Below are positions 6,324 through 12,997 of a stretch of DNA of 19,349 nucleotides, piece after piece. This stretch comes from an uncultured Actinomycetes bacterium. Its GTDB lineage: Bacteria > Actinomycetota > Actinomycetes > S36-B12 > UBA5976. Location of the stretch: positions 1 through 19,349 of the forward strand of contig CAIYGJ010000154.1 in assembly GCA_903925705.1 (NCBI GenBank), read 5' to 3'. The first letter of the stretch is position 1. Each line of letters opens with the position of its first letter. The notes under the pieces are model-generated. The model saw only the letters and a list, made by a program, of their open reading frames with translations. It made no database searches and was not told where the DNA came from. The position numbers and the translations under genes are program-made.

Positions 6324-7058
6324 CTATTTTTGACGTTCGATAACTTCGCGAATCAACAGTCCATGAAGAGCGGTTATTGAGTTTGCGAGTTGCAATGTCA
6401 ACTCCTGCGCCTGCGCACTGGCATTTGCGGTTTTACCTGAGGCAGCACTTTTCACTATCGGCGCAAAAAGATCTACTTCCCTGCTGGCGCTGGACAGCAC
6501 TGTTTTTAAGTGTCTTGGCTCTAAACCAAAACCACGAAGAGTGAAAGCTAAATTGACAACCGCTGACGCAGTGACAGAGAAGTAACCTTGACTGTCTGGC
6601 TTGATAAGTCCAAACTCAACCATTTGGTCAATAAACTCAGCATCCGCACTAGTGTCTGCCATAAGTTCAAGACGATTTAATCGAACTGTAAGTAATTGGT
6701 TTGAAAGATCAATAGTTTCAGTACTAATTAGTGCCTGCGGCGCCTTAGGTGTTACATCACCAACGGCTACCGGCTGTAGACCTCGATTCAAGGCATCGAT
6801 GTGCTCTTTGATGACTCGCAATGGCAAGAAGTGATCTCGTTGCATTCGCAACACGTAACGTAATCGCTCTACATCAACCAAGGAGAACTTCCGGTATCCA
6901 CTGGCTGTGCGTTCTGGCGCAACTAAACCATTGGTTTCTAAAAACCTGATTTTAGATATCGAAATGTCAGCGAATTCATCGCGGAGCCGGACCAGAACTT
7001 CACCAATGCTGAGAAGAGCTGGTGAATCTTGCGAGAAGTCGAATTCCGTGACATTCAT
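6324..7058 (-). CDS. ftsR: MerR-family cell-division regulator FtsR (Rv1828 type)
   Basis: A 244-residue MerR-type DNA-binding protein. The winged helix covers about residues 15-90, with LSIGEVLVRLRDEFADISIS, IRFLETNGLVAPERTASGYR and LRMQRDHFLPLRVIKEHIDA, which is diagnostic of the Rv1828/FtsR group. In Corynebacterium glutamicum FtsR activates ftsZ. The C-terminal half (about 125-240) carries the predicted dimerisation and effector region. The ATG directly follows the garA stop (TAA then ATG), so the two genes are co-translated. It sits between garA and the DUF151 gene, as in M. tuberculosis. Its ftsZ target is outside the window. Confidence 0.92.
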   Translation of the reverse strand: MNVTEFDFSQDSPALLSIGEVLVRLRDEFADISISKIRFLETNGLVAPERTASGYRKFSLVDVERLRYVLRMQRDHFLPLRVIKEHIDALNRGLQPVAVGDVTPKAPQALISTETIDLSNQLLTVRLNRLELMADTSADAEFIDQMVEFGLIKPDSQGYFSVTASAVVNLAFTLRGFGLEPRHLKTVLSSASREVDLFAPIVKSAASGKTANASAQAQELTLQLANSITALHGLLIREVIERQK

Positions 7059-7511
7059 TTATTGGCCTGCAATTGGAGCCAAGACAAACACAAAGCGGAA
7101 CTTACCAATCTGAAGCTCATCATTGTTATTTAACGCAGTAGTGCTTACGCGATGCTTATTAACGTAAGTGCCATTGAGGGAACCTGAGTCGCTGAGGACC
7201 CAGTCAGTTCCAACTAAAGCAACAGCGGCATGCTTTCGGGACACCGTGACGTCATCGAGGAAGATCTTGCTGTCAGAGGATCGACCGATAGTCATTTGTT
7301 CGCTTGCCAGAAGTGGAAATTGAGTTCCCTCGAGCGCTCCTCGACGAACCACAAGATAAGCCGATCCGCTAGCTAAGTCACTAAGTTTGGCTGCATCTAT
7401 CGGGCTAAACTCGCCCGTTTCCGGCCCACCAGCAACTGGAATGACACCAGTGGCGTCAACTTCTAGCGATACCGCTTTAGTCAATTCTGGTTCGTCGCCA
7501 TTACCACTCAT
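7059..7511 (-). CDS. garA: FHA-domain regulator of the GarA/OdhI family
   Basis: A 150-residue cytoplasmic protein. Family members, when unphosphorylated, inhibit 2-oxoglutarate dehydrogenase and NAD-dependent glutamate dehydrogenase. The FHA domain spans about residues 50-145 with G76-R77, S91-R-K-H94 and S111-L-N113-G114, all the phosphothreonine-binding motifs. The N-terminal switch motif, ETTSVFR in GarA and OdhI, is eroded here to DATGVIP (19-25): the first threonine is alanine, the second (T21) remains, and the downstream phenylalanine and arginine are lost. The gene is 21 nt after gcvH and abuts ftsR. Assignment to the family is firm by order and FHA sequence; whether the phospho-switch works is open. 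Confidence 0.9.
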   Translation of the reverse strand: MSGNGDEPELTKAVSLEVDATGVIPVAGGPETGEFSPIDAAKLSDLASGSAYLVVRRGALEGTQFPLLASEQMTIGRSSDSKIFLDDVTVSRKHAAVALVGTDWVLSDSGSLNGTYVNKHRVSTTALNNNDELQIGKFRFVFVLAPIAGQ

Positions 7512-7532
7512 GTCTCTACCTTAACGTGAGGG

Positions 7533-7925
7533 TTAACTTGATGTAAGTGCCTGGTAGGCAGCTGAGTCCATAAGAGCAGAAGCTAATTCCGATGCATTTC
7601 CGGCAACCCGAACATCAACGATCCAGCCATTTTTGTATGGATCAGAGTTCAGGGTGTCAGGTGCAGTCTCGATTGCATCATTTCGGGCAACAACTTCTCC
7701 AGAAACTGGTGCATAAATGTCGCTCACGCTTTTAGTGGATTCCACTTCGCCACACGTGCCACCTGCGGTCAGGTTGTCTCCGACATTAGGTAGCGAAACA
7801 AAAACTATGTCGCCAAGTGCGTCTTGGGCATAGTCCGTGATTCCGAAGCGAATGGTTGATTCATCGATAACCTGAACCCATTCGTGTTCGGCGGTGTAAT
7901 TCAAATCTGCAGGTATGTTGCTCAT
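7533..7925 (-). CDS. gcvH: Glycine cleavage system H protein
   Basis: A 130-residue lipoyl carrier that shuttles the aminomethyl group between the P, T and L proteins. The lipoyl-lysine is K65 in EVESTKSVSD. The N-terminus MSNIPADLNYTAEHEWV matches the family start closely, so the ATG at 7925 is preferred; an in-frame ATG at 7943 would add six residues, and neither has a strong ribosome binding site. The gene follows DUF881 by 24 nt, or six with the longer start, and precedes garA, so it belongs to the pgsA2-DUF151 run and not to the riboswitch-controlled gcvP transcript. Confidence 0.96.
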   Translation of the reverse strand: MSNIPADLNYTAEHEWVQVIDESTIRFGITDYAQDALGDIVFVSLPNVGDNLTAGGTCGEVESTKSVSDIYAPVSGEVVARNDAIETAPDTLNSDPYKNGWIVDVRVAGNASELASALMDSAAYQALTSS

Positions 7926-7949
7926 AAATAAAGCGTACGCCATCGAGTC

Positions 7950-8687
7950 TTAAGAATTTGGCAGGGGCACGATCGCCGAAATGTCCACATTTTCGCTTTC
8001 AGTAATCTTTACTGCCCCACCGCCAGAGCCAACCGTATCTACTAGGCCACCTGGGATTTCCAGGGCTGGAACCAAAACAGACGAGTCGCCGATTACCGAA
8101 ATAACTATAGGTATCTGCAAAGCAGTGCCACTTACCGTAACTCCGCTTGGGCTATCTGCAAACCAACTATTTGCAACAATACGTACCGCAAGACCACGAT
8201 CCGAGATCTGAATTGCTGTAGCTCCGGCATCGCGAAGTTCTTGTATCGCATCGATCAATGTCGATGCAGTCAGGTTTCCTGTGATTGCGATTTGGATTCC
8301 CGATCCAACAATGGTTTCACTTCCCGCCAAGACTCCAAGTGCATCAGCTCTTCGCTTTGCTTCATTGAGAGCTGAATACTCGTCACCACCGAGCAGAGTT
8401 TCTCGAGCATTTTCAAGCCTGGTGTTTTCTGCCTCTAGCCTCGCCTCGCGTTGCGCTAAGTCATCGAGCAGACTGACAAGATCGCTTTGACGCGCATTTG
8501 CAAGGATCGAATCATTTGCACTTCCAGAGATTGCCGCAGTCAACGTGAATCCGAGAACGATAAACAAGACGGTAATCACGAATTGCGTTCCACTGCGTTG
8601 TGGACTTAGCGAACGCCTAAGTCGGAATCTAGCTTCCTCTGAAGTTCGCGCAGGTCTAGCTCTTCGTGGCGCTGAATGCGATCCCAT
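7950..8687 (-). CDS. DUF881 membrane-anchored protein (Rv1825 type)
   Basis: A 245-residue protein with a basic N-terminal cytoplasmic tail (1-35), one membrane helix (about 36-53), a coiled-coil stretch rich in E, R and L (about 68-100), and the DUF881 domain (about 115-245). It resembles YlxW/YlxX-type proteins encoded near division genes in Firmicutes. The biochemical function is unknown; topology predicts an extracytoplasmic domain. The ATG follows the small basic protein stop by two bases, and AAAGG lies seven bases upstream. It is one of two DUF881 copies that flank the sbp gene, an arrangement shared with Rv1823-Rv1825. Confidence 0.88.
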   Translation of the reverse strand: MGSHSAPRRARPARTSEEARFRLRRSLSPQRSGTQFVITVLFIVLGFTLTAAISGSANDSILANARQSDLVSLLDDLAQREARLEAENTRLENARETLLGGDEYSALNEAKRRADALGVLAGSETIVGSGIQIAITGNLTASTLIDAIQELRDAGATAIQISDRGLAVRIVANSWFADSPSGVTVSGTALQIPIVISVIGDSSVLVPALEIPGGLVDTVGSGGGAVKITESENVDISAIVPLPNS

Positions 8688-8689
8688 CG

Positions 8690-9022
8690 TTATGCCTTTA
8701 GCAAGTGTCGTCGAATCGCGGCCACGTTTGCGAAGATACGCATGGTTAGAACTACGACTACACCAGTTGACATCTGAGAACCCACTCCAAGTTGATCTCC
8801 AAGAAACACAATCAAGGCTGCAACGAGGACGTTAGATAAAAATGAGATGACAAAAATTCGGTCGTTAAACAATCCATCGAGCACAGATCGAAACGCACCA
8901 AATACTGCGTCTAACGCTGCAACTACAGCGATCGGCAAGTATGGCTGCAACCAAACTGGAACTGTGGGCTGCAAAAGCAGACCTAGGACAATCCCAACTA
9001 GCAAACCTATTGCTGGAATCAT
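8690..9022 (-). CDS. sbp: Small basic protein (DUF1290)
   Basis: A 110-residue integral membrane protein with about three or four hydrophobic segments (about 2-18, 27-42, 56-75, 84-95) separated by short loops with R and K. The segment AALDAVFGAFRSVLDGLFND is typical of the DUF1290/Sbp family. Bacillus subtilis sbp lies next to division genes, but its role is not known. The ATG overlaps the preceding DUF881 stop in an ATGA, showing tight coupling, and the next DUF881 gene begins two bases after its own stop. The three proteins probably form one membrane complex (inference). Confidence 0.92.
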   Translation of the reverse strand: MIPAIGLLVGIVLGLLLQPTVPVWLQPYLPIAVVAALDAVFGAFRSVLDGLFNDRIFVISFLSNVLVAALIVFLGDQLGVGSQMSTGVVVVLTMRIFANVAAIRRHLLKA

Positions 9023-9813
9023 GACGCGTCCTCACTGTTCTTGGATGTTGAACTTGCTGCTGGCAACGAGATGTTTCCGACCCTTTGCAGTTCCCAGATT
9101 ACGCCGTACTTCGCTTCTAACTCCTCAAGTAGCAGTCCGGAGGGGTTCTCCCGAAAGCGCCCGGCCAACTGGTCCGCGTCGGGACCAATTGCTGAGATTA
9201 CATACGGCGGTGACATAGGTCGGTAGTTAACCAAGATCGCTTCCCCGGCCGCTCTAATAGCTGAGGTTGGAGTCATCCTGCGGCCATTGATCGCGATGTC
9301 TGTGGCTCCCGCTTGCCACAAGCCATTTACGACCATCTGAAGGTCGCGGTCTATGACTTTGCCTGGGTGGTTCTGGTCGCCTAATAGTGGGTCTAGCGGA
9401 GCGTCATCAATCGTTACCGTTACCCCATTACCAACTACTTCAGTCTGACCGGTTGCAATCCGAAGCCGTTCCAAGCGATCCCGCGCTTGTTCACCAAGTG
9501 ATGTGCCAGCCAAGGTGGCCGCTTCCGCATTCAACAAGTTGTCCTGTGCAGTCAAAACGGTTGCTTCCAATTCCTGGACCCGCCGATCGGCTGCCCGAAC
9601 TCGATCAACCAGGGCATCCCTTGTTACCGAGTTTTCACTTGCTTGAATTTGAGTTTGGGCAATTGCCATGCCAAGGACCAGAGTTACTAAAGTCGCGGCG
9701 CCTGCGATGAAAATGACCCGAAAGCGACCCTTATCTTGGTTGGGCAAAGTGTTTGCATAGTCCGATGCCAGTGCATCTGCCAACAAAGCATCAAGTGAGG
9801 CATCAACTCGCAT
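9019..9813 (-). CDS. DUF881 membrane-anchored protein (Rv1823 type)
   Basis: A 264-residue protein with a 30-residue cytoplasmic N-terminus, one membrane helix (about 33-52), a coiled coil (about 64-95) and a DUF881 domain (about 120-245). It is a distant paralogue of the other DUF881 protein three genes on. The ATG lies inside the end of the pgsA2-like gene (11-bp overlap), with GAGG about nine bases upstream. Function is unknown; conserved order and topology suggest an envelope or division role (inference). Confidence 0.88.
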   Translation of the reverse strand: MRVDASLDALLADALASDYANTLPNQDKGRFRVIFIAGAATLVTLVLGMAIAQTQIQASENSVTRDALVDRVRAADRRVQELEATVLTAQDNLLNAEAATLAGTSLGEQARDRLERLRIATGQTEVVGNGVTVTIDDAPLDPLLGDQNHPGKVIDRDLQMVVNGLWQAGATDIAINGRRMTPTSAIRAAGEAILVNYRPMSPPYVISAIGPDADQLAGRFRENPSGLLLEELEAKYGVIWELQRVGNISLPAASSTSKNSEDAS

Positions 9814-10393
9814 TAATAGATCGCCTCATTACAAACACTTGGCGGAAATACAAGAAACCTGCATACCAATACATCGCGATGCCCCAGAGCAAGAATGCCC
9901 AGCCAAACACGTGCGCCACTTGACCAACTGTTCCGCTGAAAGTCCCTAGTAAAATCAGAGGCAGAGCATAAAGCAAGTTCATGGTTGCAGCTTTTCCAAC
10001 AAAGTGAACTGGTAGGCCAGTAATTCCATATCTCTTTAAGTAGATAAGCAGCATCGTCATGACACAGTCGCGCAATATCAGCGCCACAACAACCCAGGCT
10101 GGTAGTAAATCCCGAATAAACAGTGCTACTAATGCGGCAACAACATAGAGTCGATCTGCAAGTGGATCAAGGAGTTCACCAAGTCGACTGAATTGATTCA
10201 ATCGTCGAGCAAGATAGCCGTCCAGCCAGTCAGTGAATGAGCTCACGATCAAAATAAGAAGGGCTAGTCCGTCATTCTCTGGTCCAACAATCAACCAAAA
10301 AAATATGGGGACTCCGAATAGCCGCATCGCACTAAGTGCATTGGGGATCGTCCAATTACTGTTTTTGGAATCTAACTGCATTGGATTTCCCAT
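9803..10393 (-). CDS. pgsA2: CDP-alcohol phosphatidyltransferase (PgsA2-like)
   Basis: A 196-residue integral membrane enzyme of the CDP-alcohol phosphatidyltransferase family, which transfers a phosphatidyl group from CDP-diacylglycerol to an alcohol. The full catalytic signature is present: D55-x2-D58-G59-x2-A62-R63-x8-G72-x3-D76-x3-D80. Several hydrophobic helices surround it (about 25-38, 43-54, 84-108, 135-180). By order it corresponds to Rv1822 (PgsA2). Its acceptor (glycerol-3-phosphate, inositol phosphate or other) cannot be read from the motif. Start is taken at ATG 10393; ATG 10381, four codons on, has GGGA seven bases upstream and is an alternative. It overlaps the next gene by 11 bp. 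Confidence 0.85.
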   Translation of the reverse strand: MGNPMQLDSKNSNWTIPNALSAMRLFGVPIFFWLIVGPENDGLALLILIVSSFTDWLDGYLARRLNQFSRLGELLDPLADRLYVVAALVALFIRDLLPAWVVVALILRDCVMTMLLIYLKRYGITGLPVHFVGKAATMNLLYALPLILLGTFSGTVGQVAHVFGWAFLLWGIAMYWYAGFLYFRQVFVMRRSINAS

Positions 10394-10408
10394 AACTCAA
10401 GCCTACGG

Positions 10409-10437
10409 TTAAGTGGAGCATTTCCATGCGATAGCCT
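10409..10437 (+). promoter_or_regulatory. Possible promoter of the tRNA gene
   Basis: TTAAGT (10409-10414) and TAGCCT (10432-10437) are 17 bp apart, and the predicted start near 10444 gives a 13-nt leader before the tRNA. The -35 match is weak. The site lies in the short gap that must also hold any promoter for the divergent pgsA2 gene. Confidence 0.35.
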
Positions 10438-10456
10438 TTCCCGAGAAGAAAAATAA

Positions 10457-10530
10457 GCCCTGGTACTCCAACTGGCAGAGAGCGCGGTCTCAAACACCGT
10501 TCAGTGTGGGTTCGAATCCCACTCAGGGCA
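10457..10530 (+). tRNA. tRNA with anticodon CAA (Leu), short variable loop
   Basis: A 74-nt cloverleaf can be drawn. The acceptor stem is GCCCTGG (10457-10463) with TCAGGGC (10523-10529), the discriminator is A10530, and CCA is not encoded. The D arm has a three-pair CTC/GAG stem (10466-10468, 10480-10482) and a loop ending in GGCAGA, the pattern of tRNA-Leu. The anticodon stem is GCGGT/ACCGT with loop CTCAAAC, and the anticodon is CAA (10491-10493). The T arm is GTGGG-TTCGAAT-CCCAC. The variable region is only TCAGT (10501-10505), whereas bacterial tRNA-Leu is normally class II with a long arm. The gene runs opposite to the nusB and pgsA2 genes around it. A decayed or unconventional tRNA-Leu is possible. 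Confidence 0.82.
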
Positions 10531-10542
10531 CGATCAATTAAC

Positions 10543-10941
10543 TCAGAACGCAGTTAGTGAGCCTCGGATTGTTGCGATCTGGCCAAGCACGCCGTTGATA
10601 AATTTTCCAGACTCTGGAGTGCTTAAAGTAGCGGCAATTTCAACTGCTTCAGAAACAGCTACCCCGCTATCTACCTCGGGGCACCAAAGCAATTCGGCTA
10701 TTCCGACGCGAACTATTGCCCGATCCACAGCAGGCATGCGATCCAATGGCCAAGCCTGCGAGTATGTGGAAATCACTTCATCAATTCGATCAATGTGTAA
10801 CTCAACTAATGCCGCGAGTTCAACTGCGTAATCGTTTACGTCAGGATTTCTCTCAAATACATCGGTTGATTTTACGCCGCGTTGTTCGGCCTCAAAGAGC
10901 GATTCAACTGCTCTTTGCCGAGCTTTGGTTCGAGTTCGCAC
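10543..10941 (-). CDS. nusB: Transcription antitermination factor NusB
   Basis: A 132-residue all-helical RNA-binding protein that works with NusE (S10) in rRNA antitermination. The N-terminal RTKARQRAVESLFEAEQRG and the C-terminal blocks RMPAVDRAIVRVGIAELLW and GKFINGVLGQIA are family hallmarks. The start is GTG at 10941, immediately after the efp stop (TAA then GTG), so translation is coupled to efp. It is the last gene of the alaS-nusB run. No terminator is evident between its stop and the antisense tRNA, so read-through toward pgsA2 would cross the tRNA in antisense. Confidence 0.95.
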   Translation of the reverse strand: MRTRTKARQRAVESLFEAEQRGVKSTDVFERNPDVNDYAVELAALVELHIDRIDEVISTYSQAWPLDRMPAVDRAIVRVGIAELLWCPEVDSGVAVSEAVEIAATLSTPESGKFINGVLGQIATIRGSLTAF

Positions 10942-11502
10942 TTAGTTGACTCGACCTAAGTATGAACCATCGCGTGTGTCTACCTTTACCTTGGTGTTTG
11001 ATTCAATGAAAAGCGGCACCTTGATTTCGGCACCCGTCTCAAGTGTTGCGGGCTTACTTCCTGCGCTCGAACGATCACCCTGTAAACCAGGCTCTGTGTA
11101 AGTAATCATCAATTCAACGCTGGCAGGTAATTCCAAGTAAATCGGCAGGTCGTTATGAATGGCTACGACACCTTCTTGATTTTCCAACATGTACTTCGAG
11201 CCATCGCCAACGATTGCATCAGACAAGGTGTACTGCTCGAATGTCTGAAGATCCATAAAGATCCAGCCATCGCCATCGCGGTACAAATACTGCATGTTTC
11301 GCTTATCAACATCTGCAGTTTCTACTGAAACACCTGCATTGAATGTTTTATCTACAACTTTGCCCGAAAGAATGTTCTTAAGTTTGGTTCGTACAAACGC
11401 TGGTCCCTTGCCTGGCTTGACGTGCTGAAACTCAACAACAGTCCAGAGTTGTCCATCAATGTTTAGGACAAGTCCATTTTTTAGATCATTTGTCGAGGCC
11501 AC
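10942..11502 (-). CDS. efp: Elongation factor P
   Basis: A 186-residue three-domain beta-barrel protein that relieves ribosome stalling at polyproline stretches. The tip loop of domain I is KPGKGPA with K32 at the apex. This palindromic PGKGP loop is the actinobacterial type, reported to act without lysine modification, and no modification gene is nearby. The C-terminus with GDRSSAGSKPATLETGAEIK and the final DGSYLGRV is canonical. The start is GTG at 11502, preceded by AGGAG at the right spacing. It lies 20 nt after pepQ and abuts nusB. Confidence 0.97.
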   Translation of the reverse strand: MASTNDLKNGLVLNIDGQLWTVVEFQHVKPGKGPAFVRTKLKNILSGKVVDKTFNAGVSVETADVDKRNMQYLYRDGDGWIFMDLQTFEQYTLSDAIVGDGSKYMLENQEGVVAIHNDLPIYLELPASVELMITYTEPGLQGDRSSAGSKPATLETGAEIKVPLFIESNTKVKVDTRDGSYLGRVN

Positions 11503-11522
11503 GTGCGCTCCTTGTTAGGTAT

Positions 11523-12572
11523 TTACAATTCCAGTAATTCGTACGTCAAATTTGTCAGATTTTGATAACCCGCAGAGTTGACCACGATCGTATCCTCGAC
11601 TCGGACGCCACCTTTGTTGTTCAGGTAAGCACCAGGCTCGATAGTTATAACCGTATTAGGTGCAATCTTAGCGGTTTCAACGCGACCGAAGAACGGCTCC
11701 TCGTGTATCTCGAGGCCAACACCATGCCCAAGTCCGTGTGTGAAATATTCACGATAGCCACTTTCGATCAAGGAATGGTTTACGGCTTGCTCGACGTCCT
11801 TAAATAGGATCTCAGAACGGATGGTCTGCCTGCCAGCCAGCTGCGCCTTCGTCACTGCTGAGTGCAACTCCACTTGCCATTCGGCTGGCTTTCCGACGAC
11901 TGCAGTTCGAGTGCAATCTGCGTGATAGCCGTCAAACTTGGCTCCAAAATCAATTTTTAGGAAATCTCCAGATTGAAGTTCCTTATCTGTTGGTTCGTGG
12001 TGAGGTATCGCGCTATTTGAGCCGGCAGCCACGATGGACTCAAATGCAATATCATCTGCGCCCAACTCGCGCATGCGGTTCTCTAATGCATTGCGAATAT
12101 GTTTTTCAGACTGGCCCGCTTTAACCGTCTTGATAACGTCCATAAATGCCTGAGTTGAAATCTCACAAGCGGTCCTAATTAACGCCACTTCAGATTCTTC
12201 CTTGACGATTCTTAAGTTCTCTACGATTCCCGCTGTAGTGACGAACTCGTGATCCAAGGTCGCGACGAGATTTTGATACGAATTAACTGAAAGGCTTGAT
12301 CCTTCGACGAGCACTTCGGATTTAGCAACCTTACTCAAAAGCAATCCTGGAAAATCTCGCCCAATTACCGGCTGGAGATCTGGCACTTGCTCGCGAACTT
12401 GAATTTCGTAACGGGAATCTGTGGCAATGATCGCATCGCCCTCAGTCACAAGAAGTGCCGCATTCGATCCAGTGAACCCCGTTAAATATCGAACATTAAT
12501 CAAATTTGTTATGTAGAAAAGCTGCCCCGGCTTTATTTGCTGTTGCAGCCTGCTAATGCGAGTTAAGGTCAC
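11523..12572 (-). CDS. pepQ: M24 aminopeptidase (Xaa-Pro peptidase, PepQ/PepP type)
   Basis: A 349-residue cytoplasmic metallopeptidase that removes residues preceding proline, either from dipeptides or peptide N-termini. The N-terminal creatinase-like domain covers about 1-120 (RYLTGFTGSNAALLV) and the pita-bread catalytic domain about 125-349. Metal ligands are all present: D208 (KIDFG), D219 (HADCTRT), H283 (HGLGHGVGLEIHEEP), E312 (TIEPG) and E326 (VRVED). The GTG start overlaps the aroQ stop by four bases (GTGA). The link with efp, which handles polyproline translation, is conserved in Actinobacteria. Dipeptidase versus aminopeptidase specificity cannot be told from sequence alone. Confidence 0.93.
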   Translation of the reverse strand: MTLTRISRLQQQIKPGQLFYITNLINVRYLTGFTGSNAALLVTEGDAIIATDSRYEIQVREQVPDLQPVIGRDFPGLLLSKVAKSEVLVEGSSLSVNSYQNLVATLDHEFVTTAGIVENLRIVKEESEVALIRTACEISTQAFMDVIKTVKAGQSEKHIRNALENRMRELGADDIAFESIVAAGSNSAIPHHEPTDKELQSGDFLKIDFGAKFDGYHADCTRTAVVGKPAEWQVELHSAVTKAQLAGRQTIRSEILFKDVEQAVNHSLIESGYREYFTHGLGHGVGLEIHEEPFFGRVETAKIAPNTVITIEPGAYLNNKGGVRVEDTIVVNSAGYQNLTNLTYELLEL

Positions 12573-12997
12573 AGCGTCGATAACGCAGTTAGTGCTAGTA
12601 CGTAGGAATTAGCTCCAAAGCCGCTAATTGTTCCTTTGGAGATGCCTGAAATCAACGAAGTGTGCCTGAACTCTTCGCGCGCAATTGGATTACTTAAGTG
12701 CACCTCAATCAAAGGCGCGGTAAGCATGGCTGCAGCGTCACGAATCGCAACTGAGTAATGAGTAAAAGCAGCAGGATTCATAATCACAGCAACGTCTGAT
12801 TTTGCTGCCTCGTGCAGCCAGCCAATCAAAGTTGCTTCGTCATTAGTTTGCCGAAAATCAACATTGAAACCCAAGGTTGCTGCAGTCTCCTTACAAAGAC
12901 TTTCAATTCCAGCGAGCGTTAACGTGCCATACAACTCAGGTTCGCGAGTTCCCAGTTGATCGAGATTTGGACCGTTGAGGATCATTACATTACGCAT
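12569..12997 (-). CDS. aroQ: 3-dehydroquinate dehydratase, type II
   Basis: A 142-residue enzyme of the dodecameric type II family, third step of the shikimate pathway. The segment LNGPNLDQLGTREPELYG holds the lid arginine R18 and catalytic tyrosine Y23. The active-site Asn and His are in MNPAAFTHYS, the second His in IEVHLSN, and the arginines in AREEFRHTS. I use ATG 12997, which has AAGG eight bases upstream and matches the usual N-terminus; a GTG at 13006 would add three residues. It overlaps aroB by 8 bp and pepQ by 4 bp. Confidence 0.95.
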   Translation of the reverse strand: MRNVMILNGPNLDQLGTREPELYGTLTLAGIESLCKETAATLGFNVDFRQTNDEATLIGWLHEAAKSDVAVIMNPAAFTHYSVAIRDAAAMLTAPLIEVHLSNPIAREEFRHTSLISGISKGTISGFGANSYVLALTALSTL

